Notes: generated from the sequence alone by a model not told the origin. A stretch of DNA of 64,000 bases from Flaccisagitta enflata (GCA_965153355.1 OZ231127.1:35836001-35900000); one strand, 5' to 3'; shown: positions 44,982 to 57,772, counted from the stretch's first letter. Made by a program: numbers and translations.

Positions 44982-45105
44982 CGTATAGTCAAGACATTTA
45001 GGCAGAAGCAGTGAGCCAAAAGAACGCAAAAACGCCGAAAAAGTGTGACTTACAAACCGACGGAAGGACAGGGGGGGTATTCAGTAGCGTACACGTGACT
45101 CTAAA

Positions 45106-45688
45106 TTGAGCTGAGCTTCTTAATAATTCTCTCTCAAATTTTCTATTCATTCCCACCCCAGCGACTTGGACACTTTTCGTTATTCCTGGAGCGTTCTGCT
45201 GAAGGATGCGTCTTGGTTATTTCCGATTTCCGTCATGTCCCGTCGACGGCTACCTATCTCACACTTGAAATTATAAGCAACAAAATGAGAGGGAGAGAAA
45301 CAATCGAGGAGGAGGAAGCTAACAAGGAAGAAGAGGAAGAAGATGAATTGAGTGCAACAAATTCCAACATGTTACAATAGAAGACGAACTTTCGAAAGAA
45401 GAGACTAAATTTTGAATTCATCAAAAGTCATAAAGATATCTTCATACATTTTTGCAACTTGTTATTGTTGTTCCATTTTTCCAGACATTGCTGTTTTTCT
45501 AAGAAGTTGTTTGTGACAAAAAATTTACACAACTGTTTGAAATGAACATAAAAAATACAGATTAATCTATTTTCCGAATCAATGTATTTTATGAGGCTTT
45601 ACTTTTTTTTAAAGATCCTTACAATTAACAAGATTAAGTAGCAAACAAGTAAAACTGATCAGTCGGCGTGACTCAACAGTGTCAGATA
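45106..45688. other. intron, no feature recognised
   Basis: A short AAGAAGAGGAAGAAG tract at 45320 and AT-rich sequence. Confidence 0.4.
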
Positions 45689-45689
45689 G

Positions 45690-45897
45690 ATCGCGACTCT
45701 ACACCCACTATGTCGGTCCGTTGGTTTGTTGGTCAGTCGGTCACCTTTTTACTTTTTTGGCGTTTTTGAGCTTTTTGAGCCTACTGCTCCTGCCCAAATA
45801 CTCTGGTAACCTTCTCTTGCACTGCTCCTGCCCACCCGCACGCGACTAGGGTAGCCGTGTATCCGTGTATCCGTGTATCCGTGTATCCGTCCTTGTT
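45690..45897 (+). mobile_element. family A element (A1) with amplified end
   Basis: CGCGACTCTACACCC, GGTC core and CCCGCACGCGACTAGGGTAG. The terminal GTGTATCCG is repeated four times before TCCTTGTTTT. The 5' half of the hairpin is lost. Confidence 0.7.
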
Positions 45898-45933
45898 TTC
45901 CCATCGTAATTGATTTCTTCCGAAGATCAGATA

Positions 45934-46330
45934 ACGTTTAGTTGCGTGCTACGCGACTCTACACCCCGCAGATATGTTGCAATTGAATTTTTCTTGAGAA
46001 TTGTTTATAATTGAGAGCAAGGCCAGATACACGGCTACCCTAGTTGCATGTGGGTGGGCAGGGGCAGTGATAAACAAGCCCAATCAGGCAATAATAAGCC
46101 CTGTCTGCGTTCCCGCGTGTGTTTACTTGGGCGCTACACTAGACTTGAATGGACAGAGAAAAGAAAACACATACAAGCGGTGTCAAAAGAGGATCTCGAA
46201 ACATTCTATTAAGTGTTCGACTTGTTACGTGACATCCTCCCGGCTAAAAAATGCATTACAACTGCGATTTTCAAGGAGTGGCGGACAGACAGACCCTCTT
46301 GAAGAGATGCGAAGACGCATCTAAAAAGGC
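45934..46330. mobile_element. two family A fragments in opposite orientation
   Basis: A plus-strand head TTTAGTTGCGTGCTACGCGACT at 45934-45970 faces a reverse element at 46015-46330 (GCAAGGCCAGATACACGGCT to GAGATGCGAAGACGCATCTA). The reverse element's hairpin is A3-like but its other end is A1-like, suggesting a recombinant. Confidence 0.6.
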
Positions 46331-46469
46331 TAACCAAGCATTTAGGCAGGGACAATAATGCAAAAACCGCGTGTATGTGGCAAAAAGGCTGAGTGGGATT
46401 GGACAAACTGCCAGACTAACCAATCGACCGTCGCATATAACAGGTTATACTCGTTATAGTCGCATGCAT

Positions 46470-46612
46470 GTTAGTTGCAGACACGCGACTACGACTTGCC
46501 ATGTCGGTCGGTCCATCCGTCCGTCGGTCACATTTTTAAATTCCGAGCGGTTTACACATTACTGCCCCTGCCCAACCGTCCGCGACATGACTGCCGTGTA
46601 TCCGGCCTTGTT
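46470..46612 (+). mobile_element. family A element (A2 prime)
   Basis: AGTTGCAGACACGCGACT, GGTCGGTCCATCCGTCCG, CCTGCCCAACCGTCCGCGAC and GTGTATCCGGCCTTGTT. Confidence 0.8.
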
Positions 46613-47021
46613 TTCCGTTAAGATCTACTCACAGGAAGATTGAATTTCGGCTATCCAAATTGTAGGGTTGAAAAGTGCTTTCTCGCAGATGCAAGAACTT
46701 TTCATTCATTCTCAGTCACACACTCAATTGCTCATTTGCTCTTTACGTTCAATTTACTCGCTAACCCAGTCAATCAAGCACATTGTTATTGCCCTATACG
46801 CCGACACACACACGCACACACAATTTAATATTGGCATTGGCATAGCCGAGTAAGACAGACGATTTATGATGAATCGATTCTCAGCAAGCGCGAAGCTTTA
46901 AAAATTGCTTTAGAAAATGGTCAAAGCAACCAGGATTGGGATTTTAATTCACGTTGAAATGGCGCCTGGTAGAAAAATAGCATAGGCTATTCTAATGTCG
47001 TTTTTTCTTAGAAAAAAATAA

Positions 47022-47148
47022 GGGTGTTCTACAGGACTTCGTCCCCTTTGGGGCCGCTGCCCTGCTTCCCCCTCCCTCCAATTCACAATCACTCAAAGCA
47101 GGGCAACGGGTATCGCTGACCACATATTGCCCTTGGGCGACCTGTTAT
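47022..47148 (+). mobile_element. right end of a family E element
   Basis: GTTCTACAGGACTTCGTCCC, TTTGGGGCCGCTGCCC and GGGCAACGGGTATCGCTGAC through GGGCGACCTGTT. It matches 22486-22611 almost base for base. Confidence 0.75.
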
Positions 47149-47149
47149 C

Positions 47150-47660
47150 TTTTCCCCCTCCTCCTCTCCTTCTCTCTCCCTCTCTTCCCTCTCTCCTCCT
47201 CTCTCTCCCTCTCCTCTCTCTCTCCCTCTCTCTCCCTCTCTCCTTCCTCCCTCCCTCCTCCTTCCTTCTCTCCCTCTTCCCTCCCTCCCTCTCTTTCTCT
47301 CCCCTCTCTCCCTCTCTCTCTCTCCTCCACCTCCCTCTCTCCCTCCCTCCATCCTTCTCTCCCTCCCTCTCTTCCTTCCAGTCTCCCTCCCACTCGCTCT
47401 CCCTCCATCTTACATTCCCTCCTACCCCTCTCCCTCCCCCTCCCTCCCTCCCTCCTTCTCTACCTCTCCCTCCCTCCCTTTCTCTCCCACCCTCCCTCCC
47501 TCCCAATCTCCCTCCCTCCCTTTCCCACCTCCTTATCCTCTCTCTCTACCTCTCCCTCTCTCTCTCCACCCTCCCTCCTTCCCCATCTCCCTCCCTCCCT
47601 CCCTCTCCTCTCCCTACCTCCTTTCCCTCCCTCCCTCCATCCCTCCCTCTGCCCTCTGCT
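47150..47660 (+). repeat. CTCCC/CTCTC pyrimidine tract, 500 bp
   Basis: Irregular CCTCCCTCTCTCC repeats. One strand is almost pure pyrimidine, so it is triplex-prone. Confidence 0.95.
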
Positions 47661-48098
47661 AAACTCATTCTTGTTGTTACATAGGGCCCAAAATTGAGAT
47701 CGATGAAAAATATCGATCTTTGAAAAATTCGCGGAAAATGTGAAAAAATAAAAAAAGATTAAAAAATTCATAGCGCCTAAAGTATTGGTCCGACAGTGCC
47801 CTGCTTTTTTCCAGAAGGTGTAAAAAAGTGCCCTCTTCCACCCTGTACCAATTTCAACCCCAGCCACGGGCGAGCCTAGTTCTGACCCAACTTCCTCAAA
47901 TTGTCGCAAGCGAAAAAGGGAAACATTAATTCCTAACCCGGAACTCAAAAAATCGAAAAACGTTTTTCGATTTTTTTCTCAATTATATTTCCTTTTACTG
48001 TTGCACTAGATAGTGTACACTTTACTGAAGTGATAAAAAAGAATGGCTCGAGACTTTTATGCTTAAAACAGTAGTGTTCATGGAATAGATTACAAATA

Positions 48099-48266
48099 CA
48101 GTAGGACCCTGCCTTATCGGTTCCCTGAAGATTTTTCACGTTTATCTCAGATTCACCTTTAAAGAGTGGTGAAATCACATTAATAGGATCATTTTTGACC
48201 TTAAAATGTTGACCTTTATTGATGGGGAACCTTTAAAAGCGGGTCTGTTATTGCGCAATTCCACAG
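48099..48266. mobile_element. short pogo-like MITE
   Basis: CAGTAGGACCCTGCCTTATC ... GCGGGTCTGTTATTGCGCAA then TTCCACAG, with TA on both sides. Confidence 0.55.
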
Positions 48267-48344
48267 TATAGATAAGTCGGAAGATTTGTGCGGGCAAATC
48301 CTGCTACTCGGAAGGAAAGAAGAATATACAGGTCTGTTAAGCCG

Positions 48345-48530
48345 GATTCTGTATGGGGTTAGCTGGGCTGCTGTGTAGGATTAGTTGGGCTGCTGCGTGA
48401 GGTTAGCCGTGCTGCGATGTGGGGTTAGCCGGGCTGCTGCGTGAGGTTAGCCAGGCTGCTGTGTGAGGTTAGCCGGGCTGCTGTGTGAGGTTAGCTGGGC
48501 CGGGCTGCTGTGTGGGGTTGGCCAGGCCGT
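48345..48530 (+). repeat. about 24-bp minisatellite (GGTTAGCCGGGCTGCTGTGTGA)
   Basis: Seven to eight units. Same unit as 36893-37005. Confidence 0.88.
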
Positions 48531-48854
48531 TGCGTTGTGATGGGACCTGCGAGAAGATTGAGTGCGAAGGGAGTACAAACGAGGCAACAGAGCGAAGAGG
48601 AAATGTAGAGGAAATAATCGCCGGAAGGAAATAAGAATTGGAAGATGGAAACTGAACAGAATCCTTTGGCCGGGTTAAATGCGACGAGCTAACGAGCCGC
48701 CTCTGTGCCTATCAGGCGGAATAATCACTCATGGACAACAATGAGGGGAAAAACAGCGTGGGAGACTGATTGAACGAGGATTTCACAACAACTTCATGCA
48801 TTAACACGCTTATCACAAATGCCCATTCACACAAACAAACAAACAAAAAGATTA

Positions 48855-49536
48855 CAGGGTGTTTCACATCAAATGATATATAAGAAAACGATGTTGTTCT
48901 GCCTCTAAAAATAAGACAACAATTCTGAAAATAGATTCATTAAGCTCTTATGCTCCAATTTTTCATGTAAGAATTTCATTGGTTTAAGTCGAGTAGTTAG
49001 GCCACAATATAGACTTGAAGTAAAATGAATATTTACAGTCAATGTGTTTTTCATTCTGGAAGTTTTTCTTTAAATCATTCTCACGTCTAAACAGTTTGAA
49101 CTTAAGATTGGACTCAAATGAAAGAAAATTGAAATATCTTTAATTTGAGACCAATCTGGCATCTGTAGCTCAAACCGTTTGGACGTGAGAATGATTTGAA
49201 GAAAAACTTTCAGGATGAAAAAAAATATTAACTGTAAATATTCATTTTACTTCAAATCTATATTGTGGCTAAACTACTCAACTTAGACCAATGAAATTTT
49301 TACATGAAAAATTGGAGTTTAAGAGCTTAATGAATCTTTTTAGGTGCAAAAAAGCACCTTTATAACTGGCTGTGTCCGTTGGTTGGTTGGTTGGTCGGTT
49401 AGTTGGTAACGCATTCATTCGACGAGCCACACGTCGCACCTATTGGCCTACTTGGCCTTGTTATAATATTGTTTCCTTATTTTCAGAAGCAGAATGACAT
49501 CGTTATCTTATATATCATTAGATGTGAAACACCCTG
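48855..49536. mobile_element. TA-flanked foldback, CAGGGTGTTTCA family, copy 3
   Basis: Inverted arms start CAGGGTGTTTCACATCAAAT and are flanked by TA. The right arm is interrupted at 49337-49462 by a family A element. Confidence 0.88.
49337..49462 (+). mobile_element. family A element, smallest A3 copy
   Basis: TTTTT + AGGTGCAAAAAAGCACCT hairpin, GGTT/GGTC core, AACGCATTCATTCGACGAG, GTCGCACCTATTGGCC and TACTTGGCCTTGTT. 3' GCACCT complements the 5' AGGTGC. At about 125 bases it may be close to the minimal mobile unit. Confidence 0.85.
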
Positions 49537-49562
49537 TATGAGCAAATTACTTTCTTGCACAT

Positions 49563-49564
<2 letters not shown>

Positions 49565-49621
<57 letters not shown>
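49565..49621 (+). repeat. (CA)n array
   Basis: About 28 CA units. Confidence 0.95.
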
Positions 49622-49624
<3 letters not shown>

Positions 49625-49689
49625 GGAAAACACATTAGCGGATGAAGATGAACACCAGCTGGTACGAACAGGAGCTCAGGTAAACTGAC

Positions 49690-51220
<1,531 letters not shown>

Positions 51221-51650
51221 CGCACGACAGGACACGTAAACAGTCGCATACAGTCAGGCACAGGTATGTGCACAAGTACAAAAAAAGGCAGTAAAACATC
51301 AAAAGACTATCCGAAGGACGGGAAGGGAAAAACAAACAAACAGATCAGATCAGAAACATACACAGACACGCTCAAACAACGAAACAAAACCCTATTGGCA
51401 TTGCTCCCCATTGTCAAAGGGAAAATTTTTTTTTGGTGCTGACTCTATCCAATCAAAGACGACCTTGACCCGGAGTCGGTTTTTGCTCGACTTACCAAAG
51501 GTGATTCCAAACAAACATTCGTTTCGCTCGACTGACAGGTAGTGGGTCTGAGTTTCTCTTGATGTAAATGACAGTTATATGATGACCAGGCTCAAAATCA
51601 CAACCATGTCTCACCTACCACAAAGGATGGAGATCGTAATTCTTATCCTG

Positions 51651-51880
51651 TTTTTAGTCACGTGCTACTCTACACCTCGCTAAGTCGGTTGGTCGGTCGG
51701 TCGATTGGTTGGTCGGTTGATCGGTCGGTCAGTCGGTCGGTTGGTCGGTCGGTCGGTCCCGTTTTTACATTTTCGGCGTTTTTTAGCTCACTGCTCTTGC
51801 CCAAACGCCCTACAGACCTCCTCAATCACTGCTCCTGCCCACCCGCAGGCGACTGGGGTGGCCGTGTATCCGGCCTTGTT
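51651..51880 (+). mobile_element. family A element (A1)
   Basis: TTTTTAGTCACGTGCTACTC (hairpin damaged by a short deletion), a long GGTC/GGTT core, GCTCTTGCCCAAACG, CCCGCAGGCGACTGGGGTGG and GTGTATCCGGCCTTGTT. It ends about 80 bases before exon c. Confidence 0.8.
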
Positions 51881-51957
51881 TACATTAAAGTAACACTCCG
51901 CGACAGCGCATGTAAGAGTTACAGATTCCGTGACTGACCATCTTTTTCATGACCCAC

Positions 51958-52243
51958 CTGACAGACACGATGATCCTGAAAACGAAATCACAATCTTTTT
52001 CATCGTCCATTTCTTCGCCGATAGATTGAGCTCCTCTGCTTTTCTTTTCTTCCTCTTTCTTTTCTTTTTTCTGTTCTCCTTTATGTTCCGATTTGCCTTC
52101 TTTTTCTCCACTACCTCCTCCTCCTCCTCCCCTATCTCCATCACCACTGCCGCCGTTTTCTCCTCCTCCTCCTCCTTCTCCTCCACCAGCTTCTTCCTCA
52201 ATTAAATCTTCGTTGCTTGAAGCTGCCAAGTCGTTTTTTGACC
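51958..52243 (-). CDS. SGSM1/2: SGSM1/2-like gene, exon c (acidic low-complexity, then FRII)
   Basis: 286-bp exon with acceptor CCTCATTTTTCTTAG before 52243 and donor CTGTCAG|GTGGGT at 51958, phase 1 to 2. It begins SKNDLAASSNEDLIEEEAGG, continues with Gly-rich and Lys/Glu-rich low complexity, and ends MDDEKDCDFVFRIIVSVR. In vertebrate SGSM1/2 the Rab-binding domain is followed by a Ser/acidic stretch and then (T)DYVFRII(Y)PG; D(F/Y)VFRII is conserved here. An alternative donor after RII (GTGTCT) is possible but weaker. Confidence 0.85.
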
Positions 52244-52467
52244 CTAAGAAAAATGAGGATGAAACAAGAGAAGACTTACGTACAATGCAATGAGTTAAAT
52301 TTATCAAACGGACAGTAGAAGGGCATGCACTGAAAAATTAAAAATCGTTTGATACAAACGACAGACGCAATAGATCATTTTTCTGCTACTTTTTTGTTGG
52401 AAGGGGGGATGGAGTTTTGCCTAATTGGGAAGGCTTGATGATTACAATTCATGAAAATTGTTGTCGG

Positions 52468-52848
52468 TGTTTACTACGTCCCATGAAGCGCCCCAAACTT
52501 CGACACTGACTCTCACCCATCATACCATGGTTGAGGCTTGGTAAAAAAATATCCCATGCAAAATTTCAGGCCTCTGGATTCTGGAACTGCAGGAACCTTT
52601 GTTAGGGTGACCATGAAGTTTCCGTAAAAATCTATGGCAGAGACAAAATTTGCATAATAGAAATATTGATTCCAATGCTAATTCAATACAAACTTCAACC
52701 TCACCCTAACGAAGGTTCCTGCTATCTCAGAGGCCCAAAATTTTTGCAGGGAATATTTTTTTACCAAGCCTCAACTGTGGTAAGATTGGTGAGAGCCATA
52801 GTCGAAGTTTGGGGCGCTTCACGGGATGTAGCGTTTACTTAAGAATAT
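52468..52848. mobile_element. foldback element, GTTTACTACGTCCC ends
   Basis: Left arm 52468-52635 (GAAGCGCCCCAAACTTCGAC, TTGAGGCTTGGTAAAAAAAT, GCAGGAACCTTTGTTAGGGT) is inverted at about 52695-52848. Confidence 0.85.
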
Positions 52849-52849
52849 G

Positions 52850-54013
52850 ATTTCTAAAACAATACAACCAAAGAGTACGCTTAAGAAGTTTTGCTACAAA
52901 CGCGTCTAAAGAAGTTGTAAAAATTGTTATGGAATTTGTGAGAGAAACTTATTTTGTGATCCATGACTAAATGCGTTAATTTCTTAATTGTGAGTTACGT
53001 TATATGTTATGTTACTATCTAGGAAAGAATTATATCTATACCTTCTACCAAGGATATCTCAGCTTGTAGAAATGCTAGATGGTTTTTAAAGAAAAATAGA
53101 TTAGATTTTATCAAAAAATCTTTACAATAAGTTCAATTGGGTCTCTGTATCTTGAACTGTTTGAAACTGCAAGCAAAATGTAAAAGACCTTCACTTTGAA
53201 AATCAGAAAAATATTGAGCACAGCAGATTGCAAAAATTCAGACATCTTTTAATCATTATATCTTAGCTTCTACAGCAGCTGAAAAGATTAAAAAAAACAA
53301 CATAACTATCTTCATTGAAAATTTTAGAAAAACTCATCCTGGTTTTTGTGATTTCGATTGTTTGGTAGTAGCGAATATAGTAATGAACTTCTTTTTAAAT
53401 TGTAAATTTGCCCATGAATGATAACGCCCTATCATCCATAATCAGACAGAATAGCTTGAAATAATGCTTCCAAAAGATTTCGCAAAAATTTTAGGTGAAA
53501 ACAGGTCATTTTGTATACTGACAATTTCAGTATACTGATCTGATAAAAATTAAGTCAGTAACTCATATTGTATCACAGATGTAGATATACTTTTTTCCTA
53601 GGTAGTATATAACGAAAAAGACGCACTTTGTCAGTCGAAAAATATTCTTTTTGGCCATAGATAATGGACAATTTTGATCGCAAAACATACTAAATAACTT
53701 TCATTAGAAGTGGATCTATTTTTGCGATGAGCAACTGCTTCTTTAAAAAAAAACCTTCCTAATCATGGGAGCTATTCAAAAGTGCGTCTTTTCCTTTTAT
53801 TACAGCACATATTTAAAAGATTCCTTACAAGATACATATGTACCATAACGAGTTCAAATATGTATTTAAAAACTGAAAAGAGACTCATACACGCTGCGAC
53901 TTTAGTATGTGAGTGTACAACATCTGCATGTTACTTTTTCTCTGAAAAACAATATTTAGGTTGTGTTATGCAATTCAATGTAATGAAAATTGAACTAAGT
54001 AATTGGGACATAC
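52850..54013. other. AT-rich intron
   Basis: AAAAAGACGCACTTTGTCAG at 53618 and AAAGTGCGTCTTTTCC at 53779 are inverted, a small relative of the element at 16902. Otherwise nothing recognised. Confidence 0.4.
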
Positions 54014-54216
54014 ATCTAGGAGTCTCTTTGGGAATTTTGATGTGAGATCTTGGAGAAGTACAAGAAGAGGTAGAGACAGTGGAGGAAGAGACAGAGGAAG
54101 AAGTGACTGAGGAGGAGGAGGAAGGAGAGGATGAAGAGGAAGAGGAGACGGAAATGGAAAGACGCCGGAGGAGGCCAGATCCGCCGTTACTGAGCGTGGT
54201 GCGGATGCCAACGGGG
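54014..54216 (-). CDS. SGSM1/2: SGSM1/2-like gene, exon b (Ser-rich)
   Basis: 203 bp from a weak acceptor (GCAGCCGCTGCCTGGAG before 54216) to donor CCTAGAT|GTATGT at 54014, phase 2 to 1. It encodes PVGIRTTLSNGGSGLLRRLS followed by a poly-Ser stretch and SPRSHIKIPKETPR. An exon with just these phases is needed, because exons a and c cannot be joined directly. No motif proves it. An acceptor 12 bases upstream (TTTTGCAG) has a better tract but gives an early stop. The poly-Ser part comes from TCC/TCT repeats, so it may be partly a repeat artefact. Confidence 0.5.
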
Positions 54217-54599
54217 CTCCAGGCAGCGGCTGCAAAATGCGGCGAAGGCGGCATTAGTATGGACAGCAAATGATTGCATATAATGGCACAAAGCACAATC
54301 GCGCGGCAGAGGAACGTTAATTATAAAAAGAGCGCCTTTGGTTTACGGGCACGGAATTTTTTATGCGGAACCATTTAACCGCCATTTATTTGAGCCCGCC
54401 AGCGTTATTGCAATTCCATTTCCTACTCACGTTTTTATTCTTGCTTTTTATATTGTTTTTTTTTTCTAGGATTTATTTATCACCTTTGTTCACTCATGGT
54501 TCTATTACCATTTTTCTTGTCTCTTCTTTTTTTTTTTTTTTTTTTACATTTGTCTTGTTGTTTTTTGTTTCTTAGCGTTGGTTTGTGTCTTTTTCTTTT

Positions 54600-54780
54600 G
54601 CTTCCTTCTTTCTTTCCTTCCTTCCTTCCTTCCTTCCTTCCTTCCTTCCTTCCTTCCTTCCTTCCTTCCTTCCTTCCTTCCTCCCTTCCTTTCTTCCTTC
54701 CTTCCTTCCTTCCTTTCTTACTTCCTTCCCTCCTCCCTTGCTTCCTTCCTTCCTTCATTCCTTTCATTCCTTTCTTTCTC
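54600..54780 (+). repeat. (CTTC)n array
   Basis: About 40 CTTC units with CTCC and TTTC variants. Confidence 0.95.
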
Positions 54781-55128
54781 TATCTCTCACTATCAATGAT
54801 TGTTCACTATAGACTAGCATATATTCTTTTTATTCCATTGGGCACAATTTTTCTTTTCTTTCTTCTCGAGACTGCAATAGAACACGATTACTGCCAATTT
54901 TTAACACACGCATTATCAAAGTCTATTTGACAGTTGGGACTCTTCCATTCCCATGAAAGAGTTTCAAAGGCTTTTGAAGATCAGCCATTTTCCATTTCTT
55001 TTTTTCTTTTTTAGCTTTTTTATTGGGGGTTAAGATTTTTCTCACCGTCTTAGCGTCTACCACCCTGATTGTATGACTATCTGGTCTATCTAGCATGTCA
55101 ATCTGTTTTTCGATGTCTGATTATCATC

Positions 55129-55133
<5 letters not shown>

Positions 55134-55181
<48 letters not shown>
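55134..55181 (+). repeat. (TC)n array
   Basis: About 24 units. Confidence 0.95.
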
Positions 55182-55185
<4 letters not shown>

Positions 55186-55702
55186 CCAAACCTTCGGTAT
55201 CGCTGTCCGTCTTTTTCGTGGATGTCGCTTGTGTTAGCACCCTGGAGAAGATAAGAGATGAAGTTTACAGTTGATTTCTCGGTTTATCAACGCAAAGAGT
55301 AGTATTTTTGGTAGATATCTTTTTTTTCATTTAGAGACCATTTTTCTGATTTGGTTGAAATGGCAACGAAATAATTCCAGCAATTCTGAGCAGAGTGGGT
55401 GGGGCCATCTAATATACAGCCCCCTACACTTGACCAAAATGTTTGCTCTCGTTCAGTTTTTTTTTCAGGATCTACGCTTTTGCTCTTTATGCTGTTCCGG
55501 TGAATCGGACTTAATCTGGGATTTAACCGATCAAAAAAATGAAAAAAAGACTCAATAAAAGGCAGTAGTAGTTATCTGTAAACGTCCATATGTGCTCATC
55601 TGAAGCTCAATTGGTATTCAGGCTTTTTAAGAGAGGGTCGTCAACGCTGAGGCAGTTCAGATCCTCTTTTTACATTCGAGGTGAAACTAAAAGAGGAAGA
55701 CT
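55182..55702. other. intron, no feature recognised
   Basis: No repeat end or coding segment was found. Confidence 0.4.
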
Positions 55703-55980
55703 CAGGGGCTGTTTCTAGTCAGAAACGATCGCGTTTTGAACGGGCCACTCGGTCGCTCGCTACGTTTGTTCACTCGCACCGCTGACTCCGCTCACTCGCT
55801 CCGCAGCGCTCCACTTTGCTACGCTCGCTTCGCTTCGCTCGCTCACTCTGTTCACAGGCTCGCTCACTCACTTCGCTCACTCCCTCGTGGGACAGTTGAA
55901 ATTCTTGAATATGTGTTTACACAGTTATCGCGTTCGATGGGAACAAACACGTTTTTCTTGCTCACTAGAAACACGCCCTG
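55703..55980. mobile_element. short inverted-repeat element with CGCTCACT-rich core
   Basis: CAGGGGCTGTTTCTAGT at the left pairs with ACTAGAAACACGCCCTG at the right. The core at 55745-55885 is a CGCTCGCTCACTTCG-type repeat. No clear target duplication. Confidence 0.7.
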
Positions 55981-56352
55981 AGAGAGGCTGAGAGAGACTG
56001 AGAGGTCGACACGTAAAATTTGAGAACTCCACATAATAGTTTTCCGTCTGATTCCGCTTTACAGTTTAAGAGGGAAGAGGGGAGAGGGAAGTGATAGCAC
56101 TCTCACTTTTTACGTCTGTGCCATGGGTCTTTTTTATGAGGAGTTTTTAGAGTGTTTTTGGGGAGGTCTAGGAGATGATGGGATAACTAACGGTCAGTAT
56201 GAGGAGGATAAGCACTAAAAGATCAAAAAATAGGGCAGATTTCTCTAATTCAAAAGCCTTTGGTCAGAAGCAATAAAACATGGCTTATCAGATGGGAGCA
56301 AACCTGATAATTCATCACCCATGAAGATTCACATATCTGAAAACGGTTTCGT

Positions 56353-56643
56353 TTGAGGCATACTCCTTCATTCCTTTCTTTCTCCTATCTCTCTGTCTTC
56401 CTTCTTTTCTCTCTCCTTTCTCGCTTTCTGTCTGTCTGTCTCCCTTTCTCTCTCTCATTTTTATTTTCTCTGCTCCCTTCTCTTCGCTCTCTTCTGTCCC
56501 CTCTCTTTATCTGTCTCTCTCTCTGTTTGTCGCTGTGTCTGTCTCTCAGTCTCTGTGCCTCTCTGTGTCTCTATGTGTCACTCTGCGTCTCTCTGCGTCT
56601 CTCTCTGCGTCTCTCTGCGTCTCTCTCTGCGTCTCTCTCTGCG

Positions 56644-56698
<55 letters not shown>
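56353..56698 (+). repeat. TCTCTG/(TC)n pyrimidine tract
   Basis: CTGTCTCT and CTGCGTCTCT units pass into pure TC just beyond the donor of exon a. Confidence 0.9.
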
Positions 56699-56701
<3 letters not shown>

Positions 56702-56707
56702 ATTTAC

Positions 56708-56828
56708 CTTTTTTTCAGCTTGGGAAATACTTTTCCTTTTCCATTTTGGTTCCAGAGGGGAGGATCAAGTTGCAATTTTGGCGCCAGACCATTTTCAAGG
56801 CAAGTCAAAAACGCCAATAAATGACCAC
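56708..56828 (-). CDS. SGSM1/2: SGSM1/2-like gene, exon a (end of PH-like Rab-binding domain)
   Basis: 121-bp exon with acceptor ATCAACTTCCTCCCAG before 56828 and donor AAAAAAAG|GTAAAT at 56708, phase 1 to 2. It encodes [20 protein letters not shown] then [19 protein letters not shown]. The string GGHLL.FL(S/T)CLENGL...QL(D/E)PPLW....GKGKVFPKL(R/K)K is almost unchanged from vertebrate SGSM1 and SGSM2, where it ends the domain binding Rap and Rab GTPases. The preceding exon (strands with SQDGIQRPP) is not in the window, so it lies beyond 64000. Confidence 0.94.
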
Positions 56829-56887
56829 CTGGGAGGAAGTTGATAAAAAAAAGGCAGAAGAGTAAATGAGTCTCTAATAAATTGACA

Positions 56888-56940
56888 AGGCCGGGTACAA
56901 CGCGGCCCTGGTACGGTATAGTCGCATGTGATGCAGATAC
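56888..56940 (-). mobile_element. family A end fragment
   Basis: ACAAGGCCGGGTACAACGCG and GTATAGTCGCATGTG only. Confidence 0.5.
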
Positions 56941-57084
56941 ATTATTAATGAAACGAACACTCTTGTCACTGACTGACATCTTTTCAGTTAAAGTGGACCG
57001 GTGTCTCTCTTTAAGTTGCATGTTTTTTAAACTGATAAAAAAATTCAGCCAAAAGATTTTGAATTCTACCCATGTTATGGTCTA

Positions 57085-57421
57085 CATTGGGGACGTGATA
57101 GAACATGATTTTGGCTTTGCCACTCAGAAATATGATTGACGAGTGTGTAATAACATATCCATCTTAAGTGTGAAAGACAAAAACGAGGTCACAACATTCA
57201 CATCCATACCACACACCATATTTGCATTAAAAAATAGGAAAGAGGAAGAGCTGTATAAAACTCCTATATTTACCATGGAGAATGAAGGTGTGGCACAGAG
57301 GTACTTGTTCTTGTCACAGGGCCATTTTATTTTAAATTGGGTCTTAGGAGACACTCAAAACACATTGCACAAATGATCGAGTGCCAAAGCCAAAATCATG
57401 TTCTGTCGCGTCCCCCAGTCA
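57085..57421. mobile_element. foldback element
   Basis: GATAGAACATGATTTTGGCT at 57098 is inverted at 57384-57405, with a GGGGACG(T/C)G outer extension and AT-rich interior. Confidence 0.75.
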
Positions 57422-57772
57422 ACATATATCTGGCTACTCATAGCACAGTGCGCAGTGCGCACTTTATCGAACCCGAAGAGGGGGGGGGGGCGATGTCAGG
57501 CCGAGGTCAGACCGAGCTCCCAAAAAAGAATTATCAATTTTTTTTTTCGTTTTATTATCAGTCTTTGTTTTTCTTCCCCCACCATTAGTATTTTTCTCCC
57601 TTTCTGATGTTCATTGGTTACTTAGCCATCATCTCCTTGCAAATTCCTGATTTACACTTTTTTTTTAAAGAACGTCACTTTTTGGGCAAGCCTTCAATGT
57701 TCTTAAATTTTGGGCAGCCTTCAATGTTTTTAAATTTTGCAAAAGTGGTGACTGATGAAATCACGCATTGGC

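Larger units (their letters stand above)
44283..45105 (-). mobile_element. degenerate family A element split by a hAT-like MITE
   Basis: The left piece TACCCCAGTCGCGTATAGT and the right piece AAGACATTTAGGCAGAAGCAG...ACCGACGGAAGGACAG...GCGTACACGTGACT flank the insertion at 44316-44981. Confidence 0.6.

Noticed and set aside
49622-49682. Plus-strand segment reading TENTLADEDEHQLVRTGAQ followed by GTAAAC
   Set aside because: Acceptor would be the (CA)n array itself, no neighbouring exon fits and two other frames are also open.
53931-54273. Longer exon b using the TTTTGCAG acceptor at about 54228
   Set aside because: With the phase 2 handed over by exon a this acceptor gives an in-frame stop within 15 codons.
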